Shown: positions 37,726 through 53,976, counted from the first letter of the stretch. The stretch: 64,000 bases of DNA from Tagetes erecta (GCA_030867185.1 CM061488.1:52965119-53029118), one strand, 5' to 3'. Translations and numbers: made by a program. Notes: generated from the letters alone by a model not told the origin.

Positions 37726-39756
37726 AATTCGTGAGAGTCCTTTGAACATCGTACGACTAGTTAGGACATCTTAAGACTCTGTATGCCATATTAGAACCTT
37801 GAAGACCACGTTTGTATAACGTAGGACTCCTTAAAAAACCTAACAACAGCGTACGAAACCATAAATCTCCATAATAAACCTAATGAATTCGTCCGAGTCC
37901 TTTGAACATTGTAAGATAACTCGGGACTTGTTACGACTTTGTATGCGACACTAGCAACATAAAAAGCAATTTCGAATAATGTCGGGAGCATTACAACTTC
38001 TAAGAGCACCCTACATCACCGTACGAAACATTAAAACTCCATAATAAACCTAATGAATTCGTCCGAGTCATTTAAATATCGTACAACAATTTAGAATATC
38101 TTACGACATTGTATGCCACATTAGCACCTTCAAAAGCATGTTAGTATAATGTACGACACCTTACAACTCCTAACAACACATTACAGTACCGTACGTAAAC
38201 TTAAAACTCCATAATAAACCTAATGAATTCGTCCGAGTCCTTTAAACATCGTATGACAACTTAAGACATCTTACTACTCTTCATGCCACATTAGCAACTC
38301 GAAAAGAACATTAGTATGATCTAGGACGCCTTACAGCTCCTAAGAACACTTTACATCACCTTAGGAAACCTTAAAACTCCATAATACACCTAATGAATTC
38401 ATGAGAGTCCTTTGAACATCGTACGACTAGGTAGGACATCTAAAGACTCTGTATGCCATATTAGAACCTTGAAGACCACGTTTTGTATAACGTTGGACCC
38501 CTTAAAAAACCTAACAACACCTTACAACAGCGTACGAAACCATAAATCTCAATAATAAACCTAATGAATTCGTCCGAGTCCTTTGAACATCGTAAGACAA
38601 CTCGGGACTTGTTACGACTCTGTATGCGACACTAGCAACATAAAAAGCAATTTCGAATAATGTCGGACGCATTACAACTTCTAAGAGCACCCTACATCAC
38701 CGTACGAAACATTAAAACTCCATAATAAACCTAATGAATTCGTCCGAGTCATTTGAACATTGTACAACAATTTAGAATATCTTACGACATTGTATGCCAC
38801 ATTAGCACCTTCAAAAGCATGTTAGTATAATGTACGACACCTTACAACTCCTAACAACACATTACAATACCGTACGTAAACTTAAAACTCCATAATAAAC
38901 CTAATGAATTCGTCCGAGTCCTTTAAACATCGTACGACAACTTAAGACATCTTACTACTCTTCATGCCACATTAGCAACTCAAAAAGAACATTAGTATGA
39001 TCTAGGACGCCTTACAGCTCCTAAGAACACTTTACATCACGTTAGGAAACCTTAAAACTCCATAATACACCTAATGAATTCATGAGAGTCCTTTGAACAT
39101 CGTACGACTAGTTAGGACATCTTAAGACTCTGTATGCCATATTAGAACCTTGAAGAGCACGTTTGTATAACGTTGGACCCCTTAAAAAACCTAACAACAC
39201 CTTACAACAGCGTACGAAACCATAAATCTCAATAATAAACCTAATGAATTCGTCCGAGTCCTTTGAACATCGTAAGACAACTCGGGACTTGTTACGACTC
39301 TGTATGCGACACTAGCAACATAAAAAGCAATTTCGAATAATGTCGGACGCATTACAACTTCTAAGAGCACCCTACATCACCGTACGAAACATTAAAACTC
39401 CATAATAAACCTAATGAATTCGTCTGAGTCATTTGAACATTGTACAACAATTTAGAATATCTTACGACATTGTATGCCACATTAGCACCTTCAAAAGCAT
39501 GTTAGTATAATGTACGACACCTTACAACTCCTAACAACACATTACAATACCGTACGTAAACTTAAAACTCCATAATAAACCTAATGAATTCGTCCGAGTC
39601 CTTTAAACATCGTACGACAACTTAAGACATCTTACTACTCTTCATGCCACATTAGCAACTCAAAAAGAACATTAGTATGATCTAGGACGCCTTACAGCTC
39701 CTAAGAACACTTTACATCACGTTAGGAAACCTTAAAACTCCATAATACACCTAATG
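37726..39756 (+). repeat. 2031-bp higher-order unit
   Basis: A at 37726 (deleted form, TAATTAATTC, EcoRI site lost), 38396 (extra T in CGTTTTGTATAAC) and 39077. Confidence 0.9.
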
Positions 39757-41786
39757 AATTCGTGAGAGTCCTTTGAACATCGTACGACTAGTTAGGACAT
39801 CTTAAGACTCTGTATGCCATATTAGAACCTTGAAGACCACGTTTGTATAACGTAGGACGCCTTAAAAAACCTAACAACAGCGTACGAAACCATAAATCTC
39901 CATAATAAACCTAATGAATTCGTCCGAGTCCTTTGAACATTGTAAGATAACTCGGGACTTGTTACGACTTTGTATGCGACACTAGCAACATAAAAAGCAA
40001 TTTCGAATAATGTCGGGAGCATTACAACTTCTAAGAGCACCCTACATCACCGTACGAAACATTAAAACTCCATAATAAACCTAATGAATTCGTCCGAGTC
40101 ATTTAAATATCGTACAACAATTTAGAATATCTTACGACATTGTATGCCACATTAGCACCTTCAAAAGCATGTTAGTATAATGTACGACACCTTACAACTC
40201 CTAACAACACATTACAGTACCGTACGTAAACTTAAAACTCCATAATAAACCTAATGAATTCGTCCGAGTCCTTTAAACATCGTATGACAACTTAAGACAT
40301 CTTACTACTCTTCATGCCACATTAGCAACTCGAAAAGAACATTAGTATGATCTAGGACGCCTTACAGCTCCTAAGAACACTTTACATCACCTTAGGAAAC
40401 CTTAAAACTCCATAATACACCTAATGAATTCGTGAGAGTCCTTTGAACATCGTACGACTATGTAGGACATCTAAAGACTCTGTATGCCATATTAGAACCT
40501 TGAAGACCACGTTTGTATAACGTTGGACCCCTTAAAATACCTAACAACACCTTACAACAGCGTACGAAACCATAAATCTCAATAATAAACCTAATGAATT
40601 CGTGCGAGTCCTTTGAACATCGTAAGACAACTTGGGACTTGTTACGACTCTTAATGCGACACTAGCAACATAAAAAGCAATTTCGAATAATGTCGGACGC
40701 GTTACAACTACTTAGAGCACCCTACATCACCGTACAAAACATTAAAACTCCATAATAAACCTAATGAATTCGTCCGAGTCATTTGAACATCGTACAACAA
40801 TTAAGAATATTTTACGACATTGTATGCCACATTAGCACCTTCAAAAGCATGTTAGTATAATGTACGACACCTTACAACTCGTAACAACACATTACAATAC
40901 CGTACGTAAACTTAAAACTCCATAATAAACCTAATGAATTCGTCCGAGTCCTTTAAACATCGTACGACTACTTAAGACATCTTACTACTCTTCATGCCAC
41001 ATTAGCAACTCGAAAAGAACATTAGTATGATCTAGGACGCCTTACAGCTCCTAAGAACACTTTACATCACCTTAGGAAACCTTAAAACTCCATAATACAC
41101 CTAATGAATTCATGAGAGTCCTTTGAACATCGTACGACTAGTTAGGACATCTTAAGACTCTGTATGCCATATTAGAACCTTGAAGAGCACGTTTGTATAA
41201 CGTTGGACCCCTTAAAAAACCTAACAACACCTTACAATAGCGTACGAAACCATAAATCTCAATAATAAACCTAATGAATTCGTCCGAGTCCTTTGAACAT
41301 CGTAAGACAACTCGGGACTTGTTACGACTCTGTATGCGACACTAGCAACATAAAAAGCAATTTCGAATCATGTCGGACGCATTACAACTTCTAAGAGCAC
41401 CCTACATCACCGTACGAAACATTAAAACTCCATAATAAACCTAATGAATTCGTCCGAGTCATTTGAACATTGTACAACAATTTAGAATATCTTACGACAT
41501 TGTATGCCACATTAGCACCTTCAAAAGCATGTTAGTATAATGTACGACACCTTACAACTCCTAACAACACATTACAATACCGTACGTAAACTTAAAACTC
41601 CATAATAAACCTAATGAATTCGTCCGAGTCCTTTAAACATCGTACGACAACTTAAGACATCTTACTACTCTTCATGCCACATTAGCAACTCAAAAAGAAC
41701 ATTAGTATGATCTAGGACGCCTTACAGCTCCTAAGAACACTTTACATCACGTTAGGAAACCTTAAAACTCCATAATACACCTAATG
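39757..41786 (+). repeat. 2030-bp higher-order unit
   Basis: A at 39757 (deleted form), 40427 and 41107. Introduces CAATAGCG and GAATCATGTCGG in the third tetramer, marks kept in the following units. Confidence 0.9.
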
Positions 41787-43816
41787 AATTCGTGAGAGTC
41801 CTTTGAACATCGTACGACTAGTTAGGACATCTTAAGACTCTGTATGCCATATTAGAACCTTGAAGACCACGTTTGTATAACGTAGGACGCCTTAAAAAAC
41901 CTAACAACAGCGTACGAAACCATAAATCTCCATAATAAACCTAATGAATTCGTCCGAGTCCTTTGAACATTGTAAGATAACTCGGGACTTGTTACGACTT
42001 TGTATGCGACACTAGCAACATAAAAAGCAATTTCGAATAATGTCGGGAGCATTACAACTTCTAAGAGCACCCTACATCACCGTACGAAACATTAAAACTC
42101 CATAATAAACCTAATGAATTCGTCCGAGTCATTTAAATATCGTACAACAATTTAGAATATCTTACGACATTGTATGCCACATTAGCACCTTCAAAAGCAT
42201 GTTAGTATAATGTACGACACCTTACAACTCCTAACAACACATTACTGTACCGTACGTAAACTTAAAACTCCATAATAAACCTAATGAATTCGTCCGAGTC
42301 CTTTAAACATCGTATGACAACTTAAGACATCTTACTACTCTTCATGCCACATTAGCAACTCGAAAAGAACATTAGTATGATCTAGGACGCCTTACAGCTC
42401 CTAAGAACACTTTACATCACCTTAGGAAACCTTAAAACTCCATAATACACCTAATGAATTCGTGAGAGTCCTTTGAACATCGTACGACTAGGTAGGACAT
42501 CTAAAGACTCTGTATGCCATATTAGAACCTTGAAGACCACGTTTGTATAACGTTGGACCCCTTAAAAAACCTAACAACACCTTACAACAGCGTACGAAAC
42601 CATAAATCTCAATAATAAACCTAATGAATTCGTGCGAGTCCTTTGAACATCGTAAGACAACTTGGGACTTGTTACGACTCTTAATGCGACACTAGCAACA
42701 TAAAAAGCAATTTCGAATAATGTCGGACGCGTTACAACTACTTAGAGCACCCTACATCACCGTACAAAACATTAAAACTCCATAATAAACCTAATAAATT
42801 CGTCCGAGTCATTTGAACATCGTACAACAATTAAGAATATTTTACGACATTGTATGCCACATTAGCACCTTCAAAAGCATGTTAGTATAATGTACGACAC
42901 CTTACAACTCGTAACAACACATTACAATACCGTACGTAAACTTAAAACTCCATAATAAACCTAATGAATTCGTCCGAGTCCTTTAAACATCGTACGACTA
43001 CTTAAGACATCTTACTACTCTTCATGCCACATTAGCAACTCGAAAAGAACATTAGTATGATCTAGGACGCCTTACAGCTCCTAAGAACACTTTACATCAC
43101 CTTAGGAAACCTTAAAACTCCATAATACACCTAATGAATTCATGAGAGTCCTTTGAACATCGTACGACTAGTTAGGACATCTTAAGACTCTGTATGCCAT
43201 ATTAGAACCTTGAAGAGCACGTTTGTATAACGTTGGACCCCTTAAAAAACCTAACAACACCTTACAATAGCGTACGAAACCATAAATCTCAATAATAAAC
43301 CTAATGAATTCGTCCGAGTCCTTTGAACATCGTAAGACAACTCGGGACTTGTTACGACTCTGTATGCGACACTAGCAACATAAAAAGCAATTTCGAATCA
43401 TGTCGGACGCATTACAACTTCTAAGAGCACCCTACATCACCGTACGAAACATTAAAACTCCATAATAAACCTAATGAATTCGTCCGAGTCATTTGAACAT
43501 TGTACAACAATTTAGAATATCTTACGACATTGTATGCCACATTAGCACCTTCAAAAGCATGTTAGTATAATGTACGACACCTTACAACTCCTAACAACAC
43601 ATTACAATACCGTACGTAAACTTAAAACTCCATAATAAACCTAATGAATTCGTCCGAGTCCTTTAAACATCGTACGACAACTTAAGACATCTTACTACTC
43701 TTCATGCCACATTAGCAACTCAAAAAGAACATTAGTATGATCTAGGACGCCTTACAGCTCCTAAGAACACTTTACATCACGTTAGGAAACCTTAAAACTC
43801 CATAATACACCTAATG
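41787..43816 (+). repeat. 2030-bp higher-order unit, near-identical pair, copy 1
   Basis: A at 41787 (deleted form), 42457 and 43137. Carries the private variant ATTACTGTACC at 42241, shared only with the next copy. Confidence 0.92.
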
Positions 43817-45846
43817 AATTCGTGAGAGTCCTTTGAACATCGTACGACTAGTTAGGACATCTTAAGACTCTGTATGCCATATTAGAACCTTGAAGACCAC
43901 GTTTGTATAACGTAGGACGCCTTAAAAAACCTAACAACAGCGTACGAAACCATAAATCTCCATAATAAACCTAATGAATTCGTCCGAGTCCTTTGAACAT
44001 TGTAAGATAACTCGGGACTTGTTACGACTTTGTATGCGACACTAGCAACATAAAAAGCAATTTCGAATAATGTCGGGAGCATTACAACTTCTAAGAGCAC
44101 CCTACATCACCGTACGAAACATTAAAACTCCATAATAAACCTAATGAATTCGTCCGAGTCATTTAAATATCGTACAACAATTTAGAATATCTTACGACAT
44201 TGTATGCCACATTAGCACCTTCAAAAGCATGTTAGTATAATGTACGACACCTTACAACTCCTAACAACACATTACTGTACCGTACGTAAACTTAAAACTC
44301 CATAATAAACCTAATGAATTCGTCCGAGTCCTTTAAACATCGTATGACAACTTAAGACATCTTACTACTCTTCATGCCACATTAGCAACTCGAAAAGAAC
44401 ATTAGTATGATCTAGGACGCCTTACAGCTCCTAAGAACACTTTACATCACCTTAGGAAACCTTAAAACTCCATAATACACCTAATGAAATCGTGAGAGTC
44501 CTTTGAACATCGTACGACTAGGTAGGACATCTAAAGACTCTGTATGCCATATTAGAACCTTGAAGACCACGTTTGTATAACGTTGGACCCCTTAAAAAAC
44601 CTAACAACACCTTACAACAGCGTACGAAACCATAAATCTCAATAATAAACCTAATGAATTCGTGCGAGTCCTTTGAACATCGTAAGACAACTTGGGACTT
44701 GTTACGACTCTTAATGCGACACTAGCAACATAAAAAGCAATTTCGAATAATGTCGGACGCGTTACAACTACTTAGAGCACCCTACATCACCGTACAAAAC
44801 ATTAAAACTCCATAATAAACCTAATGAATTCGTCCGAGTCATTTGAACATCGTACAACAATTAAGAATATTTTACGACATTGTATGCCACATTAGCACCT
44901 TCAAAAGCATGTTAGTATAATGTACGACACCTTACAACTCGTAACAACACATTACAATACCGTACGTAAACTTAAAACTCCATAATAAACCTAATGAATT
45001 CGTCCGAGTCCTTTAAACATCGTACGACTACTTAAGACATCTTACTACTCTTCATGCCACATTAGCAACTCGAAAAGAACATTAGTATGATCTAGGACGC
45101 CTTACAGCTCCTAAGAACACTTTACATCACCTTAGGAAACCTTAAAACTCCATAATACACCTAATGAATTCATGAGAGTCCTTTGAACATCGTACGACTA
45201 GTTAGGACATCTTAAGACTCTGTATGCCATATTAGAACCTTGAAGAGCACGTTTGTATAACGTTGGACCCCTTAAAAAACCTAACAACACCTTACAATAG
45301 CGTACGAAACCATAAATCTCAATAATAAACCTAATGAATTCGTCCGAGTCCTTTGAACATCGTAAGATAACTCGGGACTTGTTACGACTCTGTATGCGAC
45401 ACTAGCAACATAAAAAGCAATTTCGAATCATGTCGGACGCATTACAACTTCTAAGAGCACCCTACATCACCGTACGAAACATTAAAACTCCATAATAAAC
45501 CTAATGAATTCGTCCGAGTCATTTGAACATTGTACAACAATTTAGAATATCTTACGACATTGTATGCCACATTAGCACCTTCAAAAGCATGTTAGTATAA
45601 TGTACGACACCTTACAACTCCTAACAACACATTACAATACCGTACGTAAACTTAAAACTCCATAATAAACCTAATGAATTCGTCCGAGTCCTTTAAACAT
45701 CGTACGACAACTTAAGACATCTTACTACTCTTCATGCCACATTAGCAACTCAAAAAGAACATTAGTATGATCTAGGACGCCTTACAGCTCCTAAGAACAC
45801 TTTACATCACGTTAGGAAACCTTAAAACTCCATAATACACCTAATG
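43817..45846 (+). repeat. 2030-bp higher-order unit, near-identical pair, copy 2
   Basis: A at 43817 (deleted form), 44487 and 45167. Hand alignment to the previous copy shows three substitutions: 42460/44490, 42796/44826 and 43338/45368. Confidence 0.92.
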
Positions 45847-48800
45847 AATTCGTGAGAGTCCTTTGAACATCGTACGACTAGTTAGGACATCTTAAGACTC
45901 TGTATGCCATATTAGAACCTTGAAGACCACGTTTGTATAACGTAGGACGCCTTAAAAAACCTAACAACAGCGTACGAAACCATAAATCTCCATAATAAAC
46001 CTAATGAATTCGTCCGAGTCCTTTGAACATTGTAAGATAACTCGGGACTTGTTACGACTTTGTATGCGACACTAGCAACATAAAAAGCAATTTCGAATAA
46101 TGTCGGGAGCATTACAACTTCTAAGAGCACCCTACATCACCGTACGAAACATTAAAACTCCATAATAAACCTAATGAATTCGTCCGAGTCATTTAAATAT
46201 CGTACAACAATTTAGAATATCTTACGACATTGTATGCCACATTAGCACCTTCAAAAGCATGTTAGTATAATGTACGACACCTTACAACTCCTAACAACAC
46301 ATTACAGTACCGTACGTAAACTTAAAACTCCATAATAAACCTAATGAATTCGTCCGAGTCCTTTAAACATCGTACGACAACTTAAGACATCTTACTACTC
46401 TTCATGCCACATTAGCAACTCGAAAAGAACATTAGTATGATCTAGGACGCCTTACAGCTCCTAAGAACACTTTACATCACCTTAGGAAACCTTAAAACTC
46501 CATAATACACCTAATGAATTCGTGAGAGTCCTTTGAACATCGTACGACTAGGTAGGACATCTAAAGACTCTGTATGCCATATTAGAACCTTGAAGACCAC
46601 GTTTGTATAACGTTGGACCCCTTAAAAAACCTAAAAACACCTTACAACAGCGTACGAAACCATAAATCTCAATAATAAACCTAATGAATTCGTGCGAGTC
46701 CTTTGAACATCGTAAGACAACTTGGGACTTGTTACGACTCTTAATGCGACACTAGCAACATAAAAAGCAATTTCGAATAATGTCGGACGCGTTACAACTA
46801 CTTAGAGCACCTTACATCACCGTACAAAACATTAAAACTCCATAATAAACCTAATGAATTCGTCCGAGTCATTTGAACATCGTACAACAATTAAGAATAT
46901 TTTACGACATTGTATGCCACATTAGCACCTTCAAAAGCATGTTAGTATAATGTACGACACCTTACAACTCGAAACAACACATTACAATACCGTACGTAAA
47001 CTTAAAACTCCATAATAAACCTAATGAATTCGTCCGAGTCCTTTAAACATCGTACGACAACTTAAGACATCTTACTACTCTTCATGCCACATTAGCAACT
47101 CGAAAAGAACATTAGTATGATCTAGGACGCCTTACAGCTCCTAAGAACACTTTACATCACCTTAGGAAACCTTAAAACTCCATAATACACCTAATGAATT
47201 CGTGAGAGTCCTTTGAACATCGTACGACTAGGTAGGACATCTAAAGACTCTGTATGCCATATTAGAACCTTGAAGACCACGTTTGTATAACGTTGGACCC
47301 CTTAAAAAACCTAACAACACCTTACAACAGCGTACGAAACCATAAATCTCAATAATAAACCTAATGAATTCGTGCGAGTCCTTTGAACATCGTAAGACAA
47401 CTTGGGACTTGTTACGACTCTTAATGCGACACTAGCAACATAAAAAGCAATTTCGAATAATGTCGGGAGCATTACAACTTCTAAGAGCACCCTACATCAC
47501 CGTACGAAACATTAAAACTCCATAATAAACCTAATGAATTCGTCCGAGTCATTTGAACATCGTACAACAATTTAGAATATCTTACGACATTGTATGCCAC
47601 ATTAGCACCTTCAAAAGCATGTTAGTATAATGTACGACACCTTACAACTCCTAACAACACATTACAGTACCGTACGTAAACTTAAAACTCCATAATAAAC
47701 CTAATGAATTCGTCCGAGTCCTTTAAACATCGTACGACAACTTAAGACATCTTACTACTCTTCATGCCACATTAGCAACTCGAAAAGAACATTAGTATGA
47801 TCTAGGACGCCTTACAGCTCCTAAGAACACTTTACATCACCTTAGGAAACCTTAAAACTCCATAATACACCTAATGAATTCATGAGAGTCCTTTGAACAT
47901 CGTAAGACTAGTTAGGACATCTTAAGACTCTGTATGCCTTATTAGAACCTTGAAGAGCACGTTTGTATAACGTTGGACCCCTTAAAAAACCTAACAACAC
48001 CTTACAATAGCGTACGAAACCATAAATCTCAATAATAAACCTAATGAATTCGTCCGAGTCCTTTGAACATCGTAAGACAACTCGGGACTTGTTACGACTC
48101 TGTATGCGACACTAGCAACATAAAAAGCAATTTCGAATAATGTCGGGAGCATTACAACTTCTAAGAGCACCCTACATCACCGTACGAAACATTAAAACTC
48201 CATAATAAACCTAATGAATTCGTCCGAGTCATTTGAACATCGTACAACAATTTAGAATATCTTACGACATTGTATGCCACATTAGCACCTTCAAAAGCAT
48301 GTTAGTATAATGTACGACACCTTACAACTCCTAACAACACATTACAGTACCGTACGTAAACTTAAAACTCCATAATAAACCTAATGAATTCGTCCGAGTC
48401 CTTTAAACATCGTACGACAACTTAAGACATCTTACTACTCTTCATGCCACATTAGCAACTCGAAAAGAACATTAGTATGATCTAGGACGCCTTACAGCTC
48501 CTAAGAACACTTTACATCACCTTAGGAAACCTTAAAACTCCATAATACACCTAATGAATTCATGAGAGTCCTTTGAACATCGTACGACTAGTTAGGACAT
48601 CTTAAGACTCTGTATGCCATATTAGAACCTTGAAGAGCACGTTTGTATAACGTTGGACCCCTTAAAAAACCTAACAACACCTTACAATAGCGTACGAAAC
48701 CATAAATCTCAATAATAAACCTAATGAATTCGTCCGAGTCCTTTGAACATCGTAAGACAACTCGGGACTTGTTACGACTCTGTATGCGACACTAGCAACA

Positions 48801-49916
48801 TAAAAAGCAATTTCGAATCATGTCGGACGCATTACAACTTCTAAGAGCACCCTACATCACCGTAAGAAACATTAAAACTCCATAATAAACCTAATGAATT
48901 CGTCCGAGTCATTTGAACATTGTACAACAATTTAGAATATCTTACGACATTGTATGCCACATTAGCACCTTCAAAAGCATGTTAGTATAATGTACGACAC
49001 CTTACAACTCCTAACAACACATTACAATACCGTACGTAAACTTAAAACTCCATAATTAACCTAATGAATTCCTCCGAGTCCTTTAAACATCGTACGACAA
49101 CTTAAGACATCTTACTACTCTTCATGCCACATTAGCAACTCGAAAAGAACATTAGTATGATCTAGGACGCCTTACAGGTCCTAAGAACACTTTACATCAC
49201 CTTAGGAAACCTTAAAACTCCATAATACACCTAATGAATTCATGAGAGTCCTTTGAACATCGTACGACTAGTTAGGACATCTTAAGACTCTGTATGCCAT
49301 ATTAGAACCTTGAAGAGCACGTTTGTATAACGTTGGACACCTTAAAAAACCTAACAACACCTTACAACAGCGTACGAAACCATAAATCTCAATAATAAAC
49401 CTAATGAATTCGTCCGAGTCCTTTGAACATCGTAAGACAACTCGGGACTTGTTACGACTCTGTATGCGACACTAGCAACATAAAAAGCAATTTCGAATAA
49501 TGTCGGACGCATTACAACTTCTAAGAGCACCCTACATCACCGTACGAAACATTAAAACTCCATAATAAACCTAATGAATTCGTCCGAGTCATTTGAACAT
49601 TGTACAACAATTTAGAATATCTTACGACATTGTATGCCACATTAGCACCTTCAAAAGCATGTTAGTATAATGTACGACACCTTACAACTCCTAACAACAC
49701 ATTACAATACCGTACGTAAACTTAAAACTCCATAATAAACCTAATGAATTCGTCCGAGTCCTTTAAACATCGTACGACAACTTAAGACATCTTACTACTC
49801 TTCATGCCACATTAGCAACTCAAAAAGAACATTAGTATGATCTAGGACGCCTTACAGCTCCTAAGAACACTTTACATCACGTTAGGAAACCTTAAAACTC
49901 CATAATACACCTAATG
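45847..49916 (+). repeat. 4070-bp unit with extra tetramers (6)
   Basis: A at 45847 (deleted form), 46517, 47197, 47877, 48557 and 49237. Two T2-type A monomers (46517, 47197) stand in a row, followed by three T3-type ones, so the unit has gained three tetramers relative to 2030 bp. B monomers at 47367 and 48047 combine T2 or T3 starts with the T1-type TGTCGGGAGC. Confidence 0.88.
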
Positions 49917-51946
49917 AATTCGTGAGAGTCCTTTGAACATCGTACGACTAGTTAGGACATCTTAAGACTTTGTATGCCATATTAGAACCTTGAAGACCAC
50001 GTTTGTATAACGTAGGACGCCTTAAAAAACCTAACAACAGCGTACGAAACCATAAATCTCCATAATAAACCTAATGAATTCGTCCGAGTCCTTTGAACAT
50101 TGTAAGATGACTCGGGACTTGTTACGACTTTGTATGCGACACTAGCAACATAAAAAGCAATTTCGAATAATGTCGGGAGCATTACAACTTCTAAGAGCAC
50201 CCTACATCACCGTACGAAACATTAAAACTCCATAATAAACCTAATGAATTCGTCCGAGTCATTTAAATATCGTACAACAATTTAGAATATCTTACGACAT
50301 TGTATGCCACATTAGCACCTTCAAAAGCATGTTAGTATAATGTACGACACCTTACAACTCCTAACAACACATTACAATACCGTACGTAAACTTAAAACTC
50401 CATAATTAACCTAATGAATTCCTCCGAGTCCTTTAAACATCGTACGACAACTTAAGACATCTTACTACTCTTCATGCCACATTAGCAACTCGAAAAGAAC
50501 ATTAGTATGATCTAGGACGCCTTACAGCTCCTAAGAACACTTTACATCACCTTAGGAAACCTTAAAACTCCATAATACACCTAATGAATTCATGAGAGTC
50601 CTTTGAACATCGTACGACTAGTTAGGACATCTTAAGACTCTGTATGCCATATTAGAACCTTGAAGAGCACGTTTGTATAACGTTGGACCCCTTAAAAAAC
50701 CTAACAACACCTTACAATAGCGTACGAAACCATAAATCTCAATAATAAACCTAATGAATTCGTCCGAGTCCTTTGAACATCGTAAGACAACTCGGGACTT
50801 GTTACGACTCTGTATGCGACACTAGCAACATAAAAAGCAATTTCGAATCATGTCGGACGCATTACAACTTCTAAGAGCACCCTACATCACCGTAAGAAAC
50901 ATTAAAACTCCATAATAAACCTAATGAATTCGTCCGAGTCATTTGAACATTGTACAACAATTTAGAATATCTTACGACATTGTATGCCACATTAGCACCT
51001 TCAAAAGCATGTTAGTATAATGTACGACACCTTACAACTCCTAACAACACATTACAATACCGTACGTAAACTTAAAACTCCATAATTAACCTAATGAATT
51101 CCTCCGAGTCCTTTAAACATCGTACGACAACTTAAGACATCTTACTACTCTTCATGCCACATTAGCAACTCGAAAAGAACATTAGTATGATCTAGGACGC
51201 CTTACAGGTCCTAAGAACACTTTACATCACCTTAGGAAACCTTAAAACTCCATAATACACCTAATGAATTCATGAGAGTCCTTTGAACATCGTACGACTA
51301 GTTAGGACATCTTAAGACTCTGTATGCCATATTAGAACCTTGAAGAGCACGTTTGTATAACGTTGGACACCTTAAAAAACCTAACAACACCTTACAACAG
51401 CGTACGAAACCATAAATCTCAATAATAAACCTAATGAATTCGTCCGAGTCCTTTGAACATCGTAAGACAACTCGGGACTTGTTACGACTCTGTATGCGAC
51501 ACTAGCAACATAAAAAGCAATTTCGAATAATGTCGGACGCATTACAACTTCTAAGAGCACCCTACATCACCGTACGAAACATTAAAACTCCATAATAAAC
51601 CTAATGAATTCGTCCGAGTCATTTGAACATTGTACAACAATTTAGAATATCTTACGACATTGTATGCCACATTAGCACCTTCAAAAGCATGTTAGTATAA
51701 TGTACGACACCTTACAACTCCTAACAACACATTACAATACCGTACGTAAACTTAAAACTCCATAATAAACCTAATGAATTCGTCCGAGTCCTTTAAACAT
51801 CGTACGACAACTTAAGACATCTTACTACTCTTCATGCCACATTAGCAACTCAAAAAGAACATTAGTATGATCTAGGACGCCTTACAGCTCCTAAGAACAC
51901 TTTACATCACGTTAGGAAACCTTAAAACTCCATAATACACCTAATG
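49917..51946 (+). repeat. 2030-bp higher-order unit
   Basis: A at 49917 (deleted form), 50587 and 51267. Its T1 B monomer has GTAAGATGACTC, a mark shared by the deletion-marked units from here to 58717. D monomers open AATTCCTCCGAG, as at about 49067. Confidence 0.9.
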
Positions 51947-53976
51947 AATTCGTGAGAGTCCTTTGAACATCGTACGACTAGTTAGGACATCTTAAGACTT
52001 TGTATGCCATATTAGAACCTTGAAGACCACGTTTGTATAACGTAGGACGCCTTAAAAAACCTAACAACAGCGTACGAAACCATAAATCTCCATAATAAAC
52101 CTAATGAATTCGTCCGAGTCCTTTGAACATTGTAAGATGACTCGGGACTTGTTACGACTTTGTATGCGACACTAGCAACATAAAAAGCAATTTCGAATAA
52201 TGTCGGGAGCATTACAACTTCTAAGAGCACCCTACATCACCGTACGAAACATTAAAACTCCATAATAAACCTAATGAATTCGTCCGAGTCATTTAAATAT
52301 CGTACAACAATTTAGAATATCTTACGACATTGTATGCCACATTAGCACCTTCAAAAGCATGTTAGTATAATGTACGACACCTTACAACTCCTAACGACAC
52401 ATTACAGTACCGTACGTAAACTTAAAACTCCATAATAAACCTAATGAATTCGTCCGAGTCCTTTAAACATCGTACGACAACTTAAGACATCTTACTACTC
52501 TTCATGCCACATTAGCAACTCGAAAAGAACATTAGTATGATCTAGGACGCCTTACAGCTCCTAAGAACACTTTACATCACCTTAGGAAACCTTAAAACTC
52601 CATAATACACCTAATGAATTCGTGAGAGTCCTTTGAACATCGTACGACTAGGTAGGACATCTAAAGACTCTGTATGCCATATTAGAACCTTGAAGACCAC
52701 GTTTGTATAACGTTGGACCCCTTAAAAAACCTAACAACACCTTACAACAGCGTACGAAACCATAAATCTCAATAATAAACCTAATGAATTCGTGCGAGTC
52801 CTTTGAACATCGTAAGACAACTTGGGACTTGTTACGACTCTTAATGCGACACTAGCAACATAAAAAGCAATTTCGAATAATGTCGGGAGCATTACAACTT
52901 CTAAGAGCACCCTACATCACCGTACGAAACATTAAAACTCCATAATAAACCTAATGAATTCGTCCGAGTCATTTGAACAACGTACAACAATTTAGAATAT
53001 CTTACGACATTGTATGCTACATTAGCACCTTCAAAAGCATGTTAGTATAATGTACGACACCTTACAACTCCTAACAACACATTACAGTACCGTACGTAAA
53101 CTTAAAACTCCATAATAAACCTAATGAATTCGTCCGAGTCCTTTAAACATCGTACGACAACTTAAGACATCTTACTACTCTTCATGCCACATTAGCAACT
53201 CGAAAAGAACATTAGTATGATCTAGGACGCCTTACAGCTCCTAAGAACACTTTACATCACCTTAGGAAACCTTAAAACTCCATAATACACCTAATGAATT
53301 CATGAGAGTCCTTTGAACATCGTACGACTAGTTAGGACATCTTAAGACTCTGTATGCCATATTAGAACCTTGAAGAGCACGTTTGTATAACGTTGGACCC
53401 CTTAAAAAACCTAACAACACCTTACAATAGCGTACGAAACCATAAATCTCAATAATAAACCTAATGAATTCGTCCGAGTCCTTTGAACATCGTAAGACAA
53501 CTCGGGACTTGTTACGACTCTGTATGCGACACTAGCAACATAAAAAGCAATTTCGAATCATGTCGGACGCATTACAACTTCTAAGAGCACCCTACATCAC
53601 CGTACGAAACATTAAAACTCCATAATAAACCTAATGAATTCGTCCGAGTCATTTGAACATTGTACAACAATTTAGAATATCTTACGACATTGTATGCCAC
53701 ATTAGCACCTTCAAAAGCATGTTAGTATAATGTACGACACCTTACAACTCCTAACAACACATTACAATACCGTACGTAAACTTAAAACTCCATAATAAAC
53801 CTAATGAATTCGTCCGAGTCCTTTAAACATCGTACGACAACTTAAGACATCTTACTACTCTTCATGCCACATTAGCAACTCAAAAAGAACATTAGTATGA
53901 TCTAGGACGCCTTACAGCTCCTAAGAACACTTTACATCACGTTAGGAAACCTTAAAACTCCATAATACACCTAATG
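51947..53976 (+). repeat. 2030-bp higher-order unit
   Basis: A at 51947 (deleted form), 52617 and 53297. Carries CTAACGACAC in the first C, shared with the units at 53977, 56007 and 58717. Confidence 0.9.
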
